From positions 1-19,083 of the forward strand of contig JALOAH010000074.1 in the NCBI GenBank assembly GCA_023228865.1: DNA of 19,083 nt. The letters are read 5' to 3'. Source of the DNA: Porticoccaceae bacterium (GTDB lineage: Bacteria > Pseudomonadota > Gammaproteobacteria > Pseudomonadales > Porticoccaceae). A program made the translations under genes and the position numbers. This document shows positions 1-7,261 of this stretch, piece after piece. The notes beneath the pieces were generated by a model, which was not told where the DNA came from, ran no database searches, and saw only the letters and a list, made by a program, of their open reading frames with translations. Position 1 is the first letter of the stretch; each line of letters opens with the position of its first letter.

Positions 1-1234
1 ACTGGTCAATCAGCACATTGCTATTGTTGTTGATATACCTGTTGCCAGCACTATTATTAGTATTGTCGTCAAAATACAATACCTGATCTTCAAAGGTGTT
101 ACTCTTCTCGTAATTAGCCCCCACCAGCCAGCGAACTTCGTTGTCCGGGGAGTTGGCCAAACGTATTTCCGTATTCCACGAATCAAGTTCACCCTCATTT
201 TTACGCAAGTCAAACAGGGAAAGGAATGAACCGTCACCATCTGTTACCTGATCCTGCTCAAAATCAGCATAAGACGTCATCAACGTGAGGGTAAGATCTT
301 CGTTCAAATCAAAATCACCGCGCAGGACACTTTGGAAGAACGTGCGGTCACCCTTAGGCTCTGCCTCTGGTGTCCAATCCGCGGCACGGGGATCCTCCGG
401 TGAGAAAGGCGTCGTCAATTGAGCCTGGGCTCTGGCGTCAGGCTCATCAAAAGCTGCTGCAATGGTAGGATGGAAGCCAATCAGTTGCTGAGCTTGTGGA
501 TCCGATTCGTCTTTCCAGCCATTCAGATTAAGCTTTAAGCGCATTGTATCTGAGGGTTGGTAGTCAAGCAGCAGACGTGCGGCAAAATAGTCTTCTTTGC
601 CGTTTTCATCGTCGCGAGTGTAACTCTTCTGCCATTCGTCTGCTTTAACGCCTGTAAGAGCTACTCTACCCAATAGATTATCCGTCAGTGGGCCACTGAC
701 AAAACCATTAATTTCTTTCTTGTTGAAACGGCTATAACTGATGTCGCCACCCGCAGCAAAAACATCTGTCGGCTTGGCGGAAATAAAATTAATCGCACCC
801 GCTGTAGAGTTTTGCCCAAACAAAATTCCCTGGGGACCCTTGAGAACTTCAGCACGTTCCAGGTCGTAGGCAGCATGGCTCGCCATAACCGGGAACGGCA
901 ATGGCGCCTCATCAATATAAAGACTTGTCGCGGGATATACACCCAGGGAGCTTTCATTAAAACCAACACCACGCAAAGTAAAAATAGGGGTATTCGTTGT
1001 GCTGGGAGAAAATACCAAACCAGGAACAACACTGGCTATATCTTCAAGAGAAGTTAACTTATTCTCCTTAATTTTGTCACCCGAAATGGCGGAAATAGAC
1101 AAACCGACATCATTGATATTTTCCGTCCTTTTATTTGCAGTAACCACAATCTCTTCTATACCTGCAAATGCTGAATTGGCAAATATGGTTGCAGAGACTA
1201 AAGCTGTAGCCTTACTTATCTTCTTTAATTGCAT
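1..1234 (-). CDS. TonB-dependent outer-membrane receptor, 5' part (3' end outside window)
   Basis: Reading the minus strand from the ATG at 1234 gives about 411 uninterrupted codons, and the gene leaves the window at base 1. An AGGAG ribosome site (complement of 1241-1245) precedes the ATG. Residues 1-24 look like a signal peptide ending FANSAFA. Next comes a TonB-box-like EEIVVTA, then a plug domain with RGVG and DLERAEVLKGPQG followed by LFGQNSTAGAINF, which are typical of the family. From about residue 165 the alternating strand pattern of the beta-barrel begins. The family imports iron chelates, vitamins, glycans or other large or hydrophobic ligands across the outer membrane using TonB energy. 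The ligand cannot be told from this part. No frameshift was seen. It is transcribed away from the PstS-like/OmpA gene. Family assignment is very secure. Confidence 0.95.
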   Translation of the reverse strand, partial: MQLKKISKATALVSATIFANSAFAGIEEIVVTANKRTENINDVGLSISAISGDKIKENKLTSLEDIASVVPGLVFSPSTTNTPIFTLRGVGFNESSLGVYPATSLYIDEAPLPFPVMASHAAYDLERAEVLKGPQGILFGQNSTAGAINFISAKPTDVFAAGGDISYSRFNKKEINGFVSGPLTDNLLGRVALTGVKADEWQKSYTRDDENGKEDYFAARLLLDYQPSDTMRLKLNLNGWKDESDPQAQQLIGFHPTIAAAFDEPDARAQAQLTTPFSPEDPRAADWTPEAEPKGDRTFFQSVLRGDFDLNEDLTLTLMTSYADFEQDQVTDGDGSFLSLFDLRKNEGELDSWNTEIRLANSPDNEVRWLVGANYEKSNTFEDQVLYFDDNTNNSAGNRYINNNSNVLIDQ

Positions 1235-1438
1235 TTTTTTCTCCTTTTAAATCAATTGATTTTGATTATCTAAATAGGCTTTCACACCTTGCTGTACCTA
1301 CGAATAAATACCGGGAAAGAGGTCTTAATTGTTTTTCAAACCTGTTATTGGCAACTTAAAAACACACAAGCATGACAAACGACCTCAACCAACTAGTGAG
1401 CATCCTTAGATTAACCGTTAAAAAATTGTGGTGAAATA

Positions 1439-1452
1439 GACGGATTTCCGTC
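1439..1452. promoter_or_regulatory. 14-bp perfect palindrome between divergent genes
   Basis: GACGGATTTCCGTC is a perfect inverted repeat (6-bp arms, 2-bp centre) in the 337-bp gap between the TonB receptor start (1234) and the next gene (1572). It could be an operator for either divergent gene. No convincing -35/-10 pair could be assigned around it, so the role is inferred from position and symmetry only. Confidence 0.3.
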
Positions 1453-1571
1453 CAATTATGAGATTTCGGTGGCAGACTATCTCTGCCAAATTCCAAAATA
1501 ACCGATGTAACCTCAATGTCACAAAGCCTGACTATGCTTCTGCTCACATTGTTAGACGTGGAAGAATCCCT

Positions 1572-3236
1572 ATGGTACAGGAACAAAAAGCACTCACTGA
1601 CGGTGTTCTCGCCGATCTGTTCTGGAAACTTCGGCTCCGCCTTGAGGCCGAAGGCCAGCAGGACATTGATATTCATCAACTGCGCAAAGATGCCGCCTAC
1701 CGGGAAAAATGGCTGCGCCATGCCGCAGATTCAGACAATCAGGAACTGAACAGCCTCAGCGCCGCCATTCGCCAGAGACTCAAGGAACTCAACCAGACAA
1801 TTGGCGAGGAAAACGCCGCCAGCAGTAAAAATAAGTACGCCTACTGGCTGGCGGGCGCGGCGGCCGTGCTTGCCGCCATTGGTATGTTTATTTTCTCGGC
1901 AACGCCGCAGCCTACAGCGGTGCCGGTAACTGCCACAGCCGCGCCAGAGCGCGCTGAAACCCCAGCCAAAACCAGCAAGCCCGCACAAACCCTGTTCCGC
2001 ATCCACGGCTCCAACACGGTGGGCGAAGAGCTGGCACCGGCGCTGGTAAAAAATTATCTCACCGCACGGGGCGGCACTGATATTGCGGTAAAAACTACAG
2101 ATGTGCCGTTGGAAACCAATATTGAAGCGACCGTCGACGGACAGCGGGTGGCGGTGGAAATTCATGCCCATGGTTCCAGCACCGCCTTTATGGATATGGA
2201 GTCAGGCACCACGGATATCGGCATGTCATCCAGAAAAATCAAGACAGAAGAGGTCACCAATCTGGCGACAACCCAGGGCGACCTGTCGAGAGTCGAAGCC
2301 GAACATATCATCGCCCTCGACGGCCTTGCTGTGGTGGTCAACCCCAACCTGGGCATCCGCGAAACCAGCGTTGCCACTGTAGCGAAAATTTTTACTGGCG
2401 AAATCAGCAACTGGCAGCAACTGGGCGGTCCTGATCTGGCTATTGAGCTGTTTTCTCGGGACGATGTCTCCGGCACCTGGGACAGTTTCGACAACATGGT
2501 GCTTAAACCCAACAGCAAAACCCTGGCCGCTCATGCCCGCCGCTTTGAATCCAGCCAAGAGCTGTCTGATGGTGTTGCCAGCACGCCCGGAGCCATAGGC
2601 TTTATCGGTCTGCCCTATGTGCGCAAGGCCAAATTGCTGGCCATTGCCGGCGACGACAACGCCCTCGCCCTCTTCCCCAACAATTTCACCGTCAGCACCG
2701 AGGATTATGCTCTGTCCCGGCGCCTCTATCTCTATTTATCAGCCACTTCGACCAATGCCGAAGCCCGCGCTTTTATCGACCACGTCCACGCGCAACAAGG
2801 GCAGGCGGTGGTAGCGGATATTGGTTTTATTTCCCAAAATCTCTCCACCACTAGACCCGTGCTCACCGACGACCTGCCTGACGACTATTTGCAACTCACC
2901 GAAAAGGCGGAGCGTCTGTCCATCAATGTTCGCTTCGCCCTGGGCAGCGACAATATCGACAACAAGGCGCAGCGCGACCTTTTTCGTCTGACCAATTACC
3001 TGGAAGCCAATCCTGGTCGAAAAGTACTGTTACTCGGCTTCACGGACAGCATTGGTGACCCCGACGTGAATCTCAATCTGTCAAAAAAACGCGCCGCGCT
3101 GGTCAGCGAGGAATTGATGAAATTTGGCATCTTCCCCTATAAGGTAGAAGGATTTGGCGACGCCGCTCCTGTTGCCTCCAACAATAACGAAGAGGGGCGC
3201 AACCGCAACCGCCGCGTGGAAGTGTGGATAATTTAA
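1572..3236 (+). CDS. Membrane-anchored PstS-like solute-binding / OmpA peptidoglycan-binding fusion protein
   Basis: I place the start at the ATG at 1572 (554 aa). It follows a GGAAG ribosome site at about 1560, and the upstream extension to 1458 has no family character. Residues 1-88 are a charged, probably cytoplasmic region. Residues about 89-110 form one transmembrane helix. Residues about 142-435 are a phosphate-binding-protein-like domain (PBP_like_2), with HGSNTVGEEL near its start and an SRDDVSGTWDSF segment resembling the ligand loop of PstS. Residues about 448-554 are an OmpA C-terminal domain, with the family pattern GFTDSIGD...LNLSKKRA and a terminal NRNRRVEVW. The predicted protein sits in the inner membrane, faces the periplasm and can bind peptidoglycan. 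No ABC permease or ATPase lies nearby, so sensing or scavenging is as likely as transport. Ligand unknown; phosphate is a family-based guess. Confidence 0.85.
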   Translation: MVQEQKALTDGVLADLFWKLRLRLEAEGQQDIDIHQLRKDAAYREKWLRHAADSDNQELNSLSAAIRQRLKELNQTIGEENAASSKNKYAYWLAGAAAVLAAIGMFIFSATPQPTAVPVTATAAPERAETPAKTSKPAQTLFRIHGSNTVGEELAPALVKNYLTARGGTDIAVKTTDVPLETNIEATVDGQRVAVEIHAHGSSTAFMDMESGTTDIGMSSRKIKTEEVTNLATTQGDLSRVEAEHIIALDGLAVVVNPNLGIRETSVATVAKIFTGEISNWQQLGGPDLAIELFSRDDVSGTWDSFDNMVLKPNSKTLAAHARRFESSQELSDGVASTPGAIGFIGLPYVRKAKLLAIAGDDNALALFPNNFTVSTEDYALSRRLYLYLSATSTNAEARAFIDHVHAQQGQAVVADIGFISQNLSTTRPVLTDDLPDDYLQLTEKAERLSINVRFALGSDNIDNKAQRDLFRLTNYLEANPGRKVLLLGFTDSIGDPDVNLNLSKKRAALVSEELMKFGIFPYKVEGFGDAAPVASNNNEEGRNRNRRVEVWII

Positions 3237-3244
3237 CCGGCATA

Positions 3245-3310
3245 TTGCACCATTTGCCTGAATTTTCCCGCCGAGATCGGTGAACTTGAATCTGTGCTGG
3301 TGCAATTTTT
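3245..3310 (+). terminator. Possible terminator between convergent genes
   Basis: TTGCACCA (3245-3252) pairs perfectly with TGGTGCAA (3298-3305), and the second arm is followed by TTTTT. The 45-nt loop is long for an intrinsic terminator, though it contains a smaller CCGAGATCGG-type stem. The site lies between the convergent PstS-like/OmpA and DUF1003 genes, where a terminator is expected. Confidence 0.35.
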
Positions 3311-3322
3311 CCGGGTTAAATA

Positions 3323-3844
3323 TCACAGCTCCTTTGATTTTTGCGCCAGCAACAACTGGGTCAGATCATCAATTTTTTCATGAAGGCGCATAATTTCCAG
3401 TTCCGCTTTCAGGTTGACCTGGTAATCGGCGCTGATGTCGAGCCGGTCTTTGGCGGCCTGGCGATTTTGCGACATCATGATAATAGGCGCCTGAAGCGCC
3501 GCCAGGGAGGACAGTGTGAGGTTGAGAAGAATGTAGGGATAGGGATCAAACGCCTTGTCGTCGATCAGCACGTAGGAGTTGAGTAGCATCCAGGCCACCA
3601 TAATCCCTGTAAACAGCAGAATAAAGCTCCAGGAGCCGCCAAAAGCCGCCACCCTGTCCGCCATGCGCTGGCCGAAGGTGAGGCTTTCGTGGAAGGTAAT
3701 GTTGATGTTTTCAGCAACAGGCTCCCTGCGGGCAATGCGCTCAATGACCTCGCGCTCTTCCTCAGACAAATCGCCGTACTTCATGCCCAGCAGTGCTCGA
3801 GCAATATTCTCGAAGTATTGAATCATATTGTTTTTTGGCTTCAT
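3323..3844 (-). CDS. DUF1003 family membrane protein
   Basis: The start at 3844 (173 aa) is preferred because AGAGGT (complement of 3849-3854) precedes it. An in-frame ATG six codons upstream (3862) has no ribosome site. The protein matches the DUF1003 family. A soluble N-terminal segment rich in Glu/Arg leads to FGQRMADRVAAFGGSWSF. Two transmembrane helices follow, joined by FDPYPYILLNLTLSS and AALQAPIIMMSQNRQ, the family hallmark. The last 35 residues form a likely coiled coil (LKAELEIMRLHEKIDDL). The function of DUF1003 proteins is not established. The gene converges on the PstS-like/OmpA gene. Confidence 0.85.
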   Translation of the reverse strand: MKPKNNMIQYFENIARALLGMKYGDLSEEEREVIERIARREPVAENINITFHESLTFGQRMADRVAAFGGSWSFILLFTGIMVAWMLLNSYVLIDDKAFDPYPYILLNLTLSSLAALQAPIIMMSQNRQAAKDRLDISADYQVNLKAELEIMRLHEKIDDLTQLLLAQKSKEL

Positions 3845-4159
3845 GAAGACCTCTTTCATCATGGCTTTGCTTGCAAAGGTTAGCGCGTCCTTTCACCCAA
3901 CAGGGGTGGCAACATCAACCGATGCCCGCGACAATCAGATTTTGGCACTTTTACAGTAAAATTTTTACATCGGATTGCCAATAGTTTTTTCCATCACCAA
4001 TTTTGTGCCGACCGCCTCGATCCGTCAGCCCATTGCCATGGGATTAACCCCAGGCTCAAACCCAAGTTTTGGGCAGCTATAACAGGGTTAAAAGCAGGTA
4101 CACCAGCCTGCAATGAAACATGGCATAATCCTTGAAAAGAGCCACTGCCGCGATCCATT
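3845..4159. other. Intergenic region between divergent DUF1003 and MgtC/DUF4010 genes
   Basis: No gene is seen in this stretch of about 315 bp. It holds a nested inverted repeat: TTAACCC (4044-4050) pairs with GGGTTAA (4085-4091), and inside it CCCAA-GTT-TTGGG (4061-4073) forms a tight hairpin. Neither arm is followed by a T tract, so this is not a standard terminator. No confident promoter was identified for either flanking gene. Confidence 0.4.
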
Positions 4160-5452
4160 ATGATTCCCTCCTACCCCCTGCTGGTCACACACTTTACAAA
4201 TATTGCCATTGCCCTGGCAATTGGTCTGCTGGTGGGCAGTGAAAGAGGCTGGATGGTGAGGGCGCGACAGGAAGGCGCGCGGGTTGCGGGCATCCGCACC
4301 TTCGCCCTGATTGCCCTGTTCGGCGGAGTCATTGCCGCTGCAACCGGAGCCATGGAGGATTTTCACCGCTGGCTGGTTTGCGCCCTGATTTTTCTGCCCG
4401 TGGTTGCCGTGCTGACGTCCGGTTATATTCTCTCCGCCCGCCAGGATGGCAATATCAGCATCACCACCCAGGTTGCCGCCATGCTTGTCTACTGGCTGGG
4501 AGTATTGCCCGCCTTTGGCCTCGCTCTGCCCGCCGTTGCCTGCGCCGTGGTCATCGCCCTAGTGCTTCACCTCAAGAACAGCCTGCACCGCTGGCTTCAG
4601 GTTCTCGATGAAGCGGAGTTGCTGGGAACCCTGCAATTTTTGCTGGCGTCTGTGGTGCTGCTGCCCTTACTTCCCAACCGCGGCTTTGGCCCCTGGCAAT
4701 CTTTTAATCCCTATCATTTGTGGTGGATGGTGGTGCTTATATCCGGCCTGTCGCTGGTGGGTTATTTCGCCATGCGCATCGTCGGCTCCCGCAAAGGTGT
4801 GGTGGCCACATCCCTCACCGGAGGACTGGTGTCCTCCACCGCCGTCACCATGAGCCTGTCGCGGCTTCACCGGGAAGTGGGCAACAGTCAGATTGTCGCT
4901 GCGGGAATTTTACTCGCCTGCAGCACCATGTTTGCCAGAATTCTCCTGGTCGTTGCCATTATTAACAACTCATTAGTACCCGCCCTGGTTCTGCCCCTGG
5001 GTAGCGGCACACTGGTGTTATTGGCGGTGGCGTGGTGGCTGTGGCGCAATGGCATCACCGCCACAGACGGCAACAGACCGGAAATACGCAACCCGTTTCA
5101 GCTTATTCCCGCTTTACAATTTGCCGGGCTGTTGGCCGTGGTTATGTTTGCAGCAGAAGCGCTTCAACAAGGTTTTGGCGAAAGTGGCCTGTATTTGCTT
5201 TCAGTATTTACCGGGCTGGCAGATGTGGATGCCATTGTGTTATCGCTGGCACCCAAAGGAGGTGAAAGCCTTGACACCAGCGTTGTCATTCTCTGTATAT
5301 CCCTGGCAGCCGCCACCAATACCCTGATGAAAGGCATTTACTGCCGAGTGATTGCCGGCCCGGAACTGGGTTGGAAAGTACTGTGGCCAGCGGCCGCCAC
5401 CGCAGTCCTCGTGCTTGCTGTGGCGTCCCTCAATCTTGTGGCAGGCAGTTAG
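4160..5452 (+). CDS. MgtC/SapB family membrane protein with DUF4010 domain
   Basis: This is a 430-aa polytopic inner-membrane protein. Residues about 10-140 match the MgtC/SapB N-terminal domain, including ALAIGLLVGSERGW and GARVAGIRTFALIALFGG, the family signature. The remainder is a DUF4010 domain of many hydrophobic helices, with GVVATSLTGGLVSSTAVT and FTGLADVDAIVLSLA as recognisable conserved stretches. The MgtC family is linked to magnesium limitation and virulence in enteric bacteria, but the long DUF4010 members have no settled role; transport of a small solute or ion is an inference. The ribosome site before 4160 is weak (a purine run lies about 20 nt upstream), yet the N-terminus matches the family, so the start is probably right. 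The stop lies 3 bp from the end of the convergent MOSC gene. Confidence 0.88.
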   Translation: MIPSYPLLVTHFTNIAIALAIGLLVGSERGWMVRARQEGARVAGIRTFALIALFGGVIAAATGAMEDFHRWLVCALIFLPVVAVLTSGYILSARQDGNISITTQVAAMLVYWLGVLPAFGLALPAVACAVVIALVLHLKNSLHRWLQVLDEAELLGTLQFLLASVVLLPLLPNRGFGPWQSFNPYHLWWMVVLISGLSLVGYFAMRIVGSRKGVVATSLTGGLVSSTAVTMSLSRLHREVGNSQIVAAGILLACSTMFARILLVVAIINNSLVPALVLPLGSGTLVLLAVAWWLWRNGITATDGNRPEIRNPFQLIPALQFAGLLAVVMFAAEALQQGFGESGLYLLSVFTGLADVDAIVLSLAPKGGESLDTSVVILCISLAAATNTLMKGIYCRVIAGPELGWKVLWPAAATAVLVLAVASLNLVAGS

Positions 5453-5455
5453 CCG

Positions 5456-5965
5456 TTAACTATCCCCAAGAGGACTGATAATGGCAACCTGATCACCGAG
5501 AGAAATATCACCCGCCCTGACAACTCTACAGCAGACGCCGCCCCGCCATCGGGGAGTCAGGGCAGCCTTCAAACCGGGGCAAACTTCCTCCATCCTTCCG
5601 CAGGGATCTGTCTCCCTGGTGATGAGTAGCTGAACCTCGCCAATGGCAAGTAATTTACCCACATCCTCGGCGCCAAACTCAATGCCAGCCACCAGCAGAT
5701 TGGCTCGCCGCGCCAGCCATGGCAAGTCGGAACCCAGCTGCCCACAGGCATGGCGCCATGATTCTGCACTGAGTACCGTAACCTGGCGCTTACCCGGACG
5801 CCCCCTGAAGTCCTGGAGGGGAACACCTTTCATCCCCGCGGTTGTCATAACACCTTTTTCAACACTGACTCGCGCCTGTTCCAGGGAAATCATCGGCGCA
5901 CGGGATTTCGCCCTGATAGCAATACCGGACAAGCTGGCGGAAATTTTCTTTGCCGATTGACCCAT
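5456..5965 (-). CDS. MOSC domain-containing protein
   Basis: The 169-aa form from the ATG at 5965 is preferred. The in-frame extension to 6076 adds 37 residues without family resemblance, and AAAGG stands close before 5965. The sequence fits small stand-alone MOSC proteins from end to end: SGIAIRAKSRAPM at the start, RPGKRQVTVLSAESW, RRANLLVAGIEF, then ITRETDPCGRMEE, and RGGVCCRVVRAGDI near the C-terminus. MOSC domains occur in molybdenum-cofactor sulfurases and mARC-like enzymes and are thought to handle sulfur or bind cofactor through a conserved cysteine. Candidates here are the Cys in DPC and those in GGVCC. No molybdoenzyme gene lies nearby. The protein probably acts in the cytosol. Substrate unknown. 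Confidence 0.85.
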   Translation of the reverse strand: MGQSAKKISASLSGIAIRAKSRAPMISLEQARVSVEKGVMTTAGMKGVPLQDFRGRPGKRQVTVLSAESWRHACGQLGSDLPWLARRANLLVAGIEFGAEDVGKLLAIGEVQLLITRETDPCGRMEEVCPGLKAALTPRWRGGVCCRVVRAGDISLGDQVAIISPLGDS

Positions 5966-6119
5966 AACCTTTGCCTGATGGGAAACAGCCGTAACCCTAA
6001 AGCAGTTGCGGGCAAATGGCCAGCCTGGTGTTCCGGCGTTAGCAGGCGCGGGAAAGCCGACAAAATCGCTCGCCACCAGAAAAAAATGACGACCGACTCT
6101 ATTTATTGAGCCACAGTTG

Positions 6120-6140
6120 AAGACCAGCTATATTGGTCTT
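6120..6140. promoter_or_regulatory. Inverted repeat upstream of the RHH-TetR gene
   Basis: AAGACCA (6120-6126) and TGGTCTT (6134-6140) are perfect 7-bp arms around a 7-bp spacer. They lie about 50 bp before the preferred GTG start at 6192. The core AGAC...GTCT resembles the arms of the palindrome at 7164-7180, so autoregulation by the downstream TetR-type protein is conceivable. Evidence is symmetry and position only. Confidence 0.3.
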
Positions 6141-6191
6141 TCCCTGCCAGTTTTACATTGGTCACCACCAACGCCAGCAAAGAGAAATTCT

Positions 6192-7055
6192 GTGAAACCC
6201 AGCCGCGCAATTAATGTTCACCTCGGTTCAGACATGAAAGCCCAGTGGCTGGAATACTGTAAAGCGCGCGGAAAATCCCCAGGCGTGATGATTAAAGAAG
6301 CCATCCAGCAACAGTTGAACAGAGCTCAGCCTGAAACCGGCATAATTGACGAATGCTGGAACCAAGACGCCGCCAATCAACCACTAAAATTCGGCCAAGT
6401 GCAACCCGATACTCAGGCTACTGCTTTGCCAGTACCTGAAACACCTCAGCCGACCACCATTAAACCCAACCGTAAAAACAAAAAATCCACTGTTGAAGAC
6501 AGATTACTCAGCGCCATGGAGCGCCTCCTGGAACAGGGGCGCAATTTTGGTTCAGTTTCCGTTGAACAACTGGCAAAAGAAGCCGGAATTTCCAGAGCCA
6601 CGTTTTACCTTCATTTTTCAGACAAAGGCGAGCTGGTTGCCAAGTTAACCACAAGATTAACCCAGGATATTGTTGGCAGTGCCGGTGTATGGTTTCAGGA
6701 AAACCAGCTTTCCAAAGACAAAGTTGACCTTAAAACCACCTTAACAGGGATTTTCACCACCTTTAAAAAACACCACGCCATTCTTGAAGCTATCGTTTCC
6801 ACGGCTCAGCACGATGACAATGTCGCCCGCCTTCACGAACAGATGCTGACTCAACTGTGCGCACAAAGTCGGCGCGCCGTGCGCGCATCCAATCATCAAC
6901 AATTTCCCCCTGGAGTGTCTTCCGATATGCTTGCAGACACTCTCACCCGCGTTATAGCGCTCTATTGTGCGCACAGTATCGCCAATACTAGCGACAGCGA
7001 ACTGACAGAACTGATCGACACATTTACCCATATCTGTCGCCGCTCCCTCTTCTAA
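6192..7055 (+). CDS. TetR-family transcriptional regulator with N-terminal ribbon-helix-helix-like domain
   Basis: I choose the GTG at 6192 (287 aa), preceded by AAGAGA. An ATG at 6117 would add 25 residues encoded over an inverted repeat. Residues 5-45 (INVHLGSDMKAQWLEYC then ARGKSPGVMIKEAIQQQL) show the strand, helix, Gly-x-Ser turn, helix pattern of ribbon-helix-helix DNA-binding proteins. A polar, Pro-rich linker follows. Residues about 98-150 are a TetR N-terminal domain with the helix-turn-helix LAKEAGISRATFYLHF. The rest is an all-helical ligand-binding/dimerisation domain. It is probably the local repressor of the genes from 7262, because a 17-bp palindrome covers their promoter -10. 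The TetR call is very secure; the RHH call rests on pattern only. Confidence 0.88.
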   Translation: MKPSRAINVHLGSDMKAQWLEYCKARGKSPGVMIKEAIQQQLNRAQPETGIIDECWNQDAANQPLKFGQVQPDTQATALPVPETPQPTTIKPNRKNKKSTVEDRLLSAMERLLEQGRNFGSVSVEQLAKEAGISRATFYLHFSDKGELVAKLTTRLTQDIVGSAGVWFQENQLSKDKVDLKTTLTGIFTTFKKHHAILEAIVSTAQHDDNVARLHEQMLTQLCAQSRRAVRASNHQQFPPGVSSDMLADTLTRVIALYCAHSIANTSDSELTELIDTFTHICRRSLF

Positions 7056-7144
7056 AAAGTCGAAAAAACGTCAAAAAAACCCGACAATTTACACAAAAAG
7101 CCACTTTCGCGGCTCTTCCTGCGCGCGTCAATAAAAAATAATTG

Positions 7145-7174
7145 TTGACAGCCACGCAATAAATTAGACATAAT
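7145..7174 (+). promoter_or_regulatory. Sigma70-type promoter of the phosphotransferase/DUF7064 operon
   Basis: TTGACA (7145-7150, perfect -35) is followed after 18 bp by CATAAT (7169-7174, 5/6 match to -10). Transcription would start near 7181, giving a leader of about 80 nt before the ATG at 7262. The -10 box lies wholly within the palindrome at 7164-7180, an arrangement suited to repression. Confidence 0.7.
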
Positions 7175-7180
7175 GTCTAA
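7164..7180. promoter_or_regulatory. 17-bp perfect palindrome: probable TetR-type operator
   Basis: TTAGACATAATGTCTAA is fully symmetrical, with 8-bp arms around a single central A. Length and form are typical of TetR-family operators, and it overlaps the -10 box of the promoter. The regulator encoded immediately upstream (6192-7055) is the obvious candidate to bind it. An 11-bp piece (TAGACATAATG) recurs at 7254-7264. Confidence 0.7.
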
Positions 7181-7215
7181 ACAAAATATAAATGCGCCAT
7201 TCTCGCTGAGATTGT

Positions 7216-7231
7216 CCTGCCCACAGGCAGG
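7216..7231 (+). promoter_or_regulatory. Hairpin in the operon leader
   Basis: CCTGCC-CACA-GGCAGG is a 6-bp GC-rich stem with a 4-nt loop in the predicted untranslated leader, about 30 nt before the start codon at 7262. No T tract follows, so it is not an attenuator by itself. A role in message stability is possible but unproven. Confidence 0.3.
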
Positions 7232-7261
7232 TTCAGACTAGCCAGCCAAGGTATAGACATA

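Noticed and set aside
6117..6191. Upstream ATG start for the TetR-type regulator
   Set aside because: The added 25 residues do not resemble the family and are encoded across an inverted repeat. The GTG at 6192 has a purine-rich site before it and begins right at the ribbon-helix-helix pattern.
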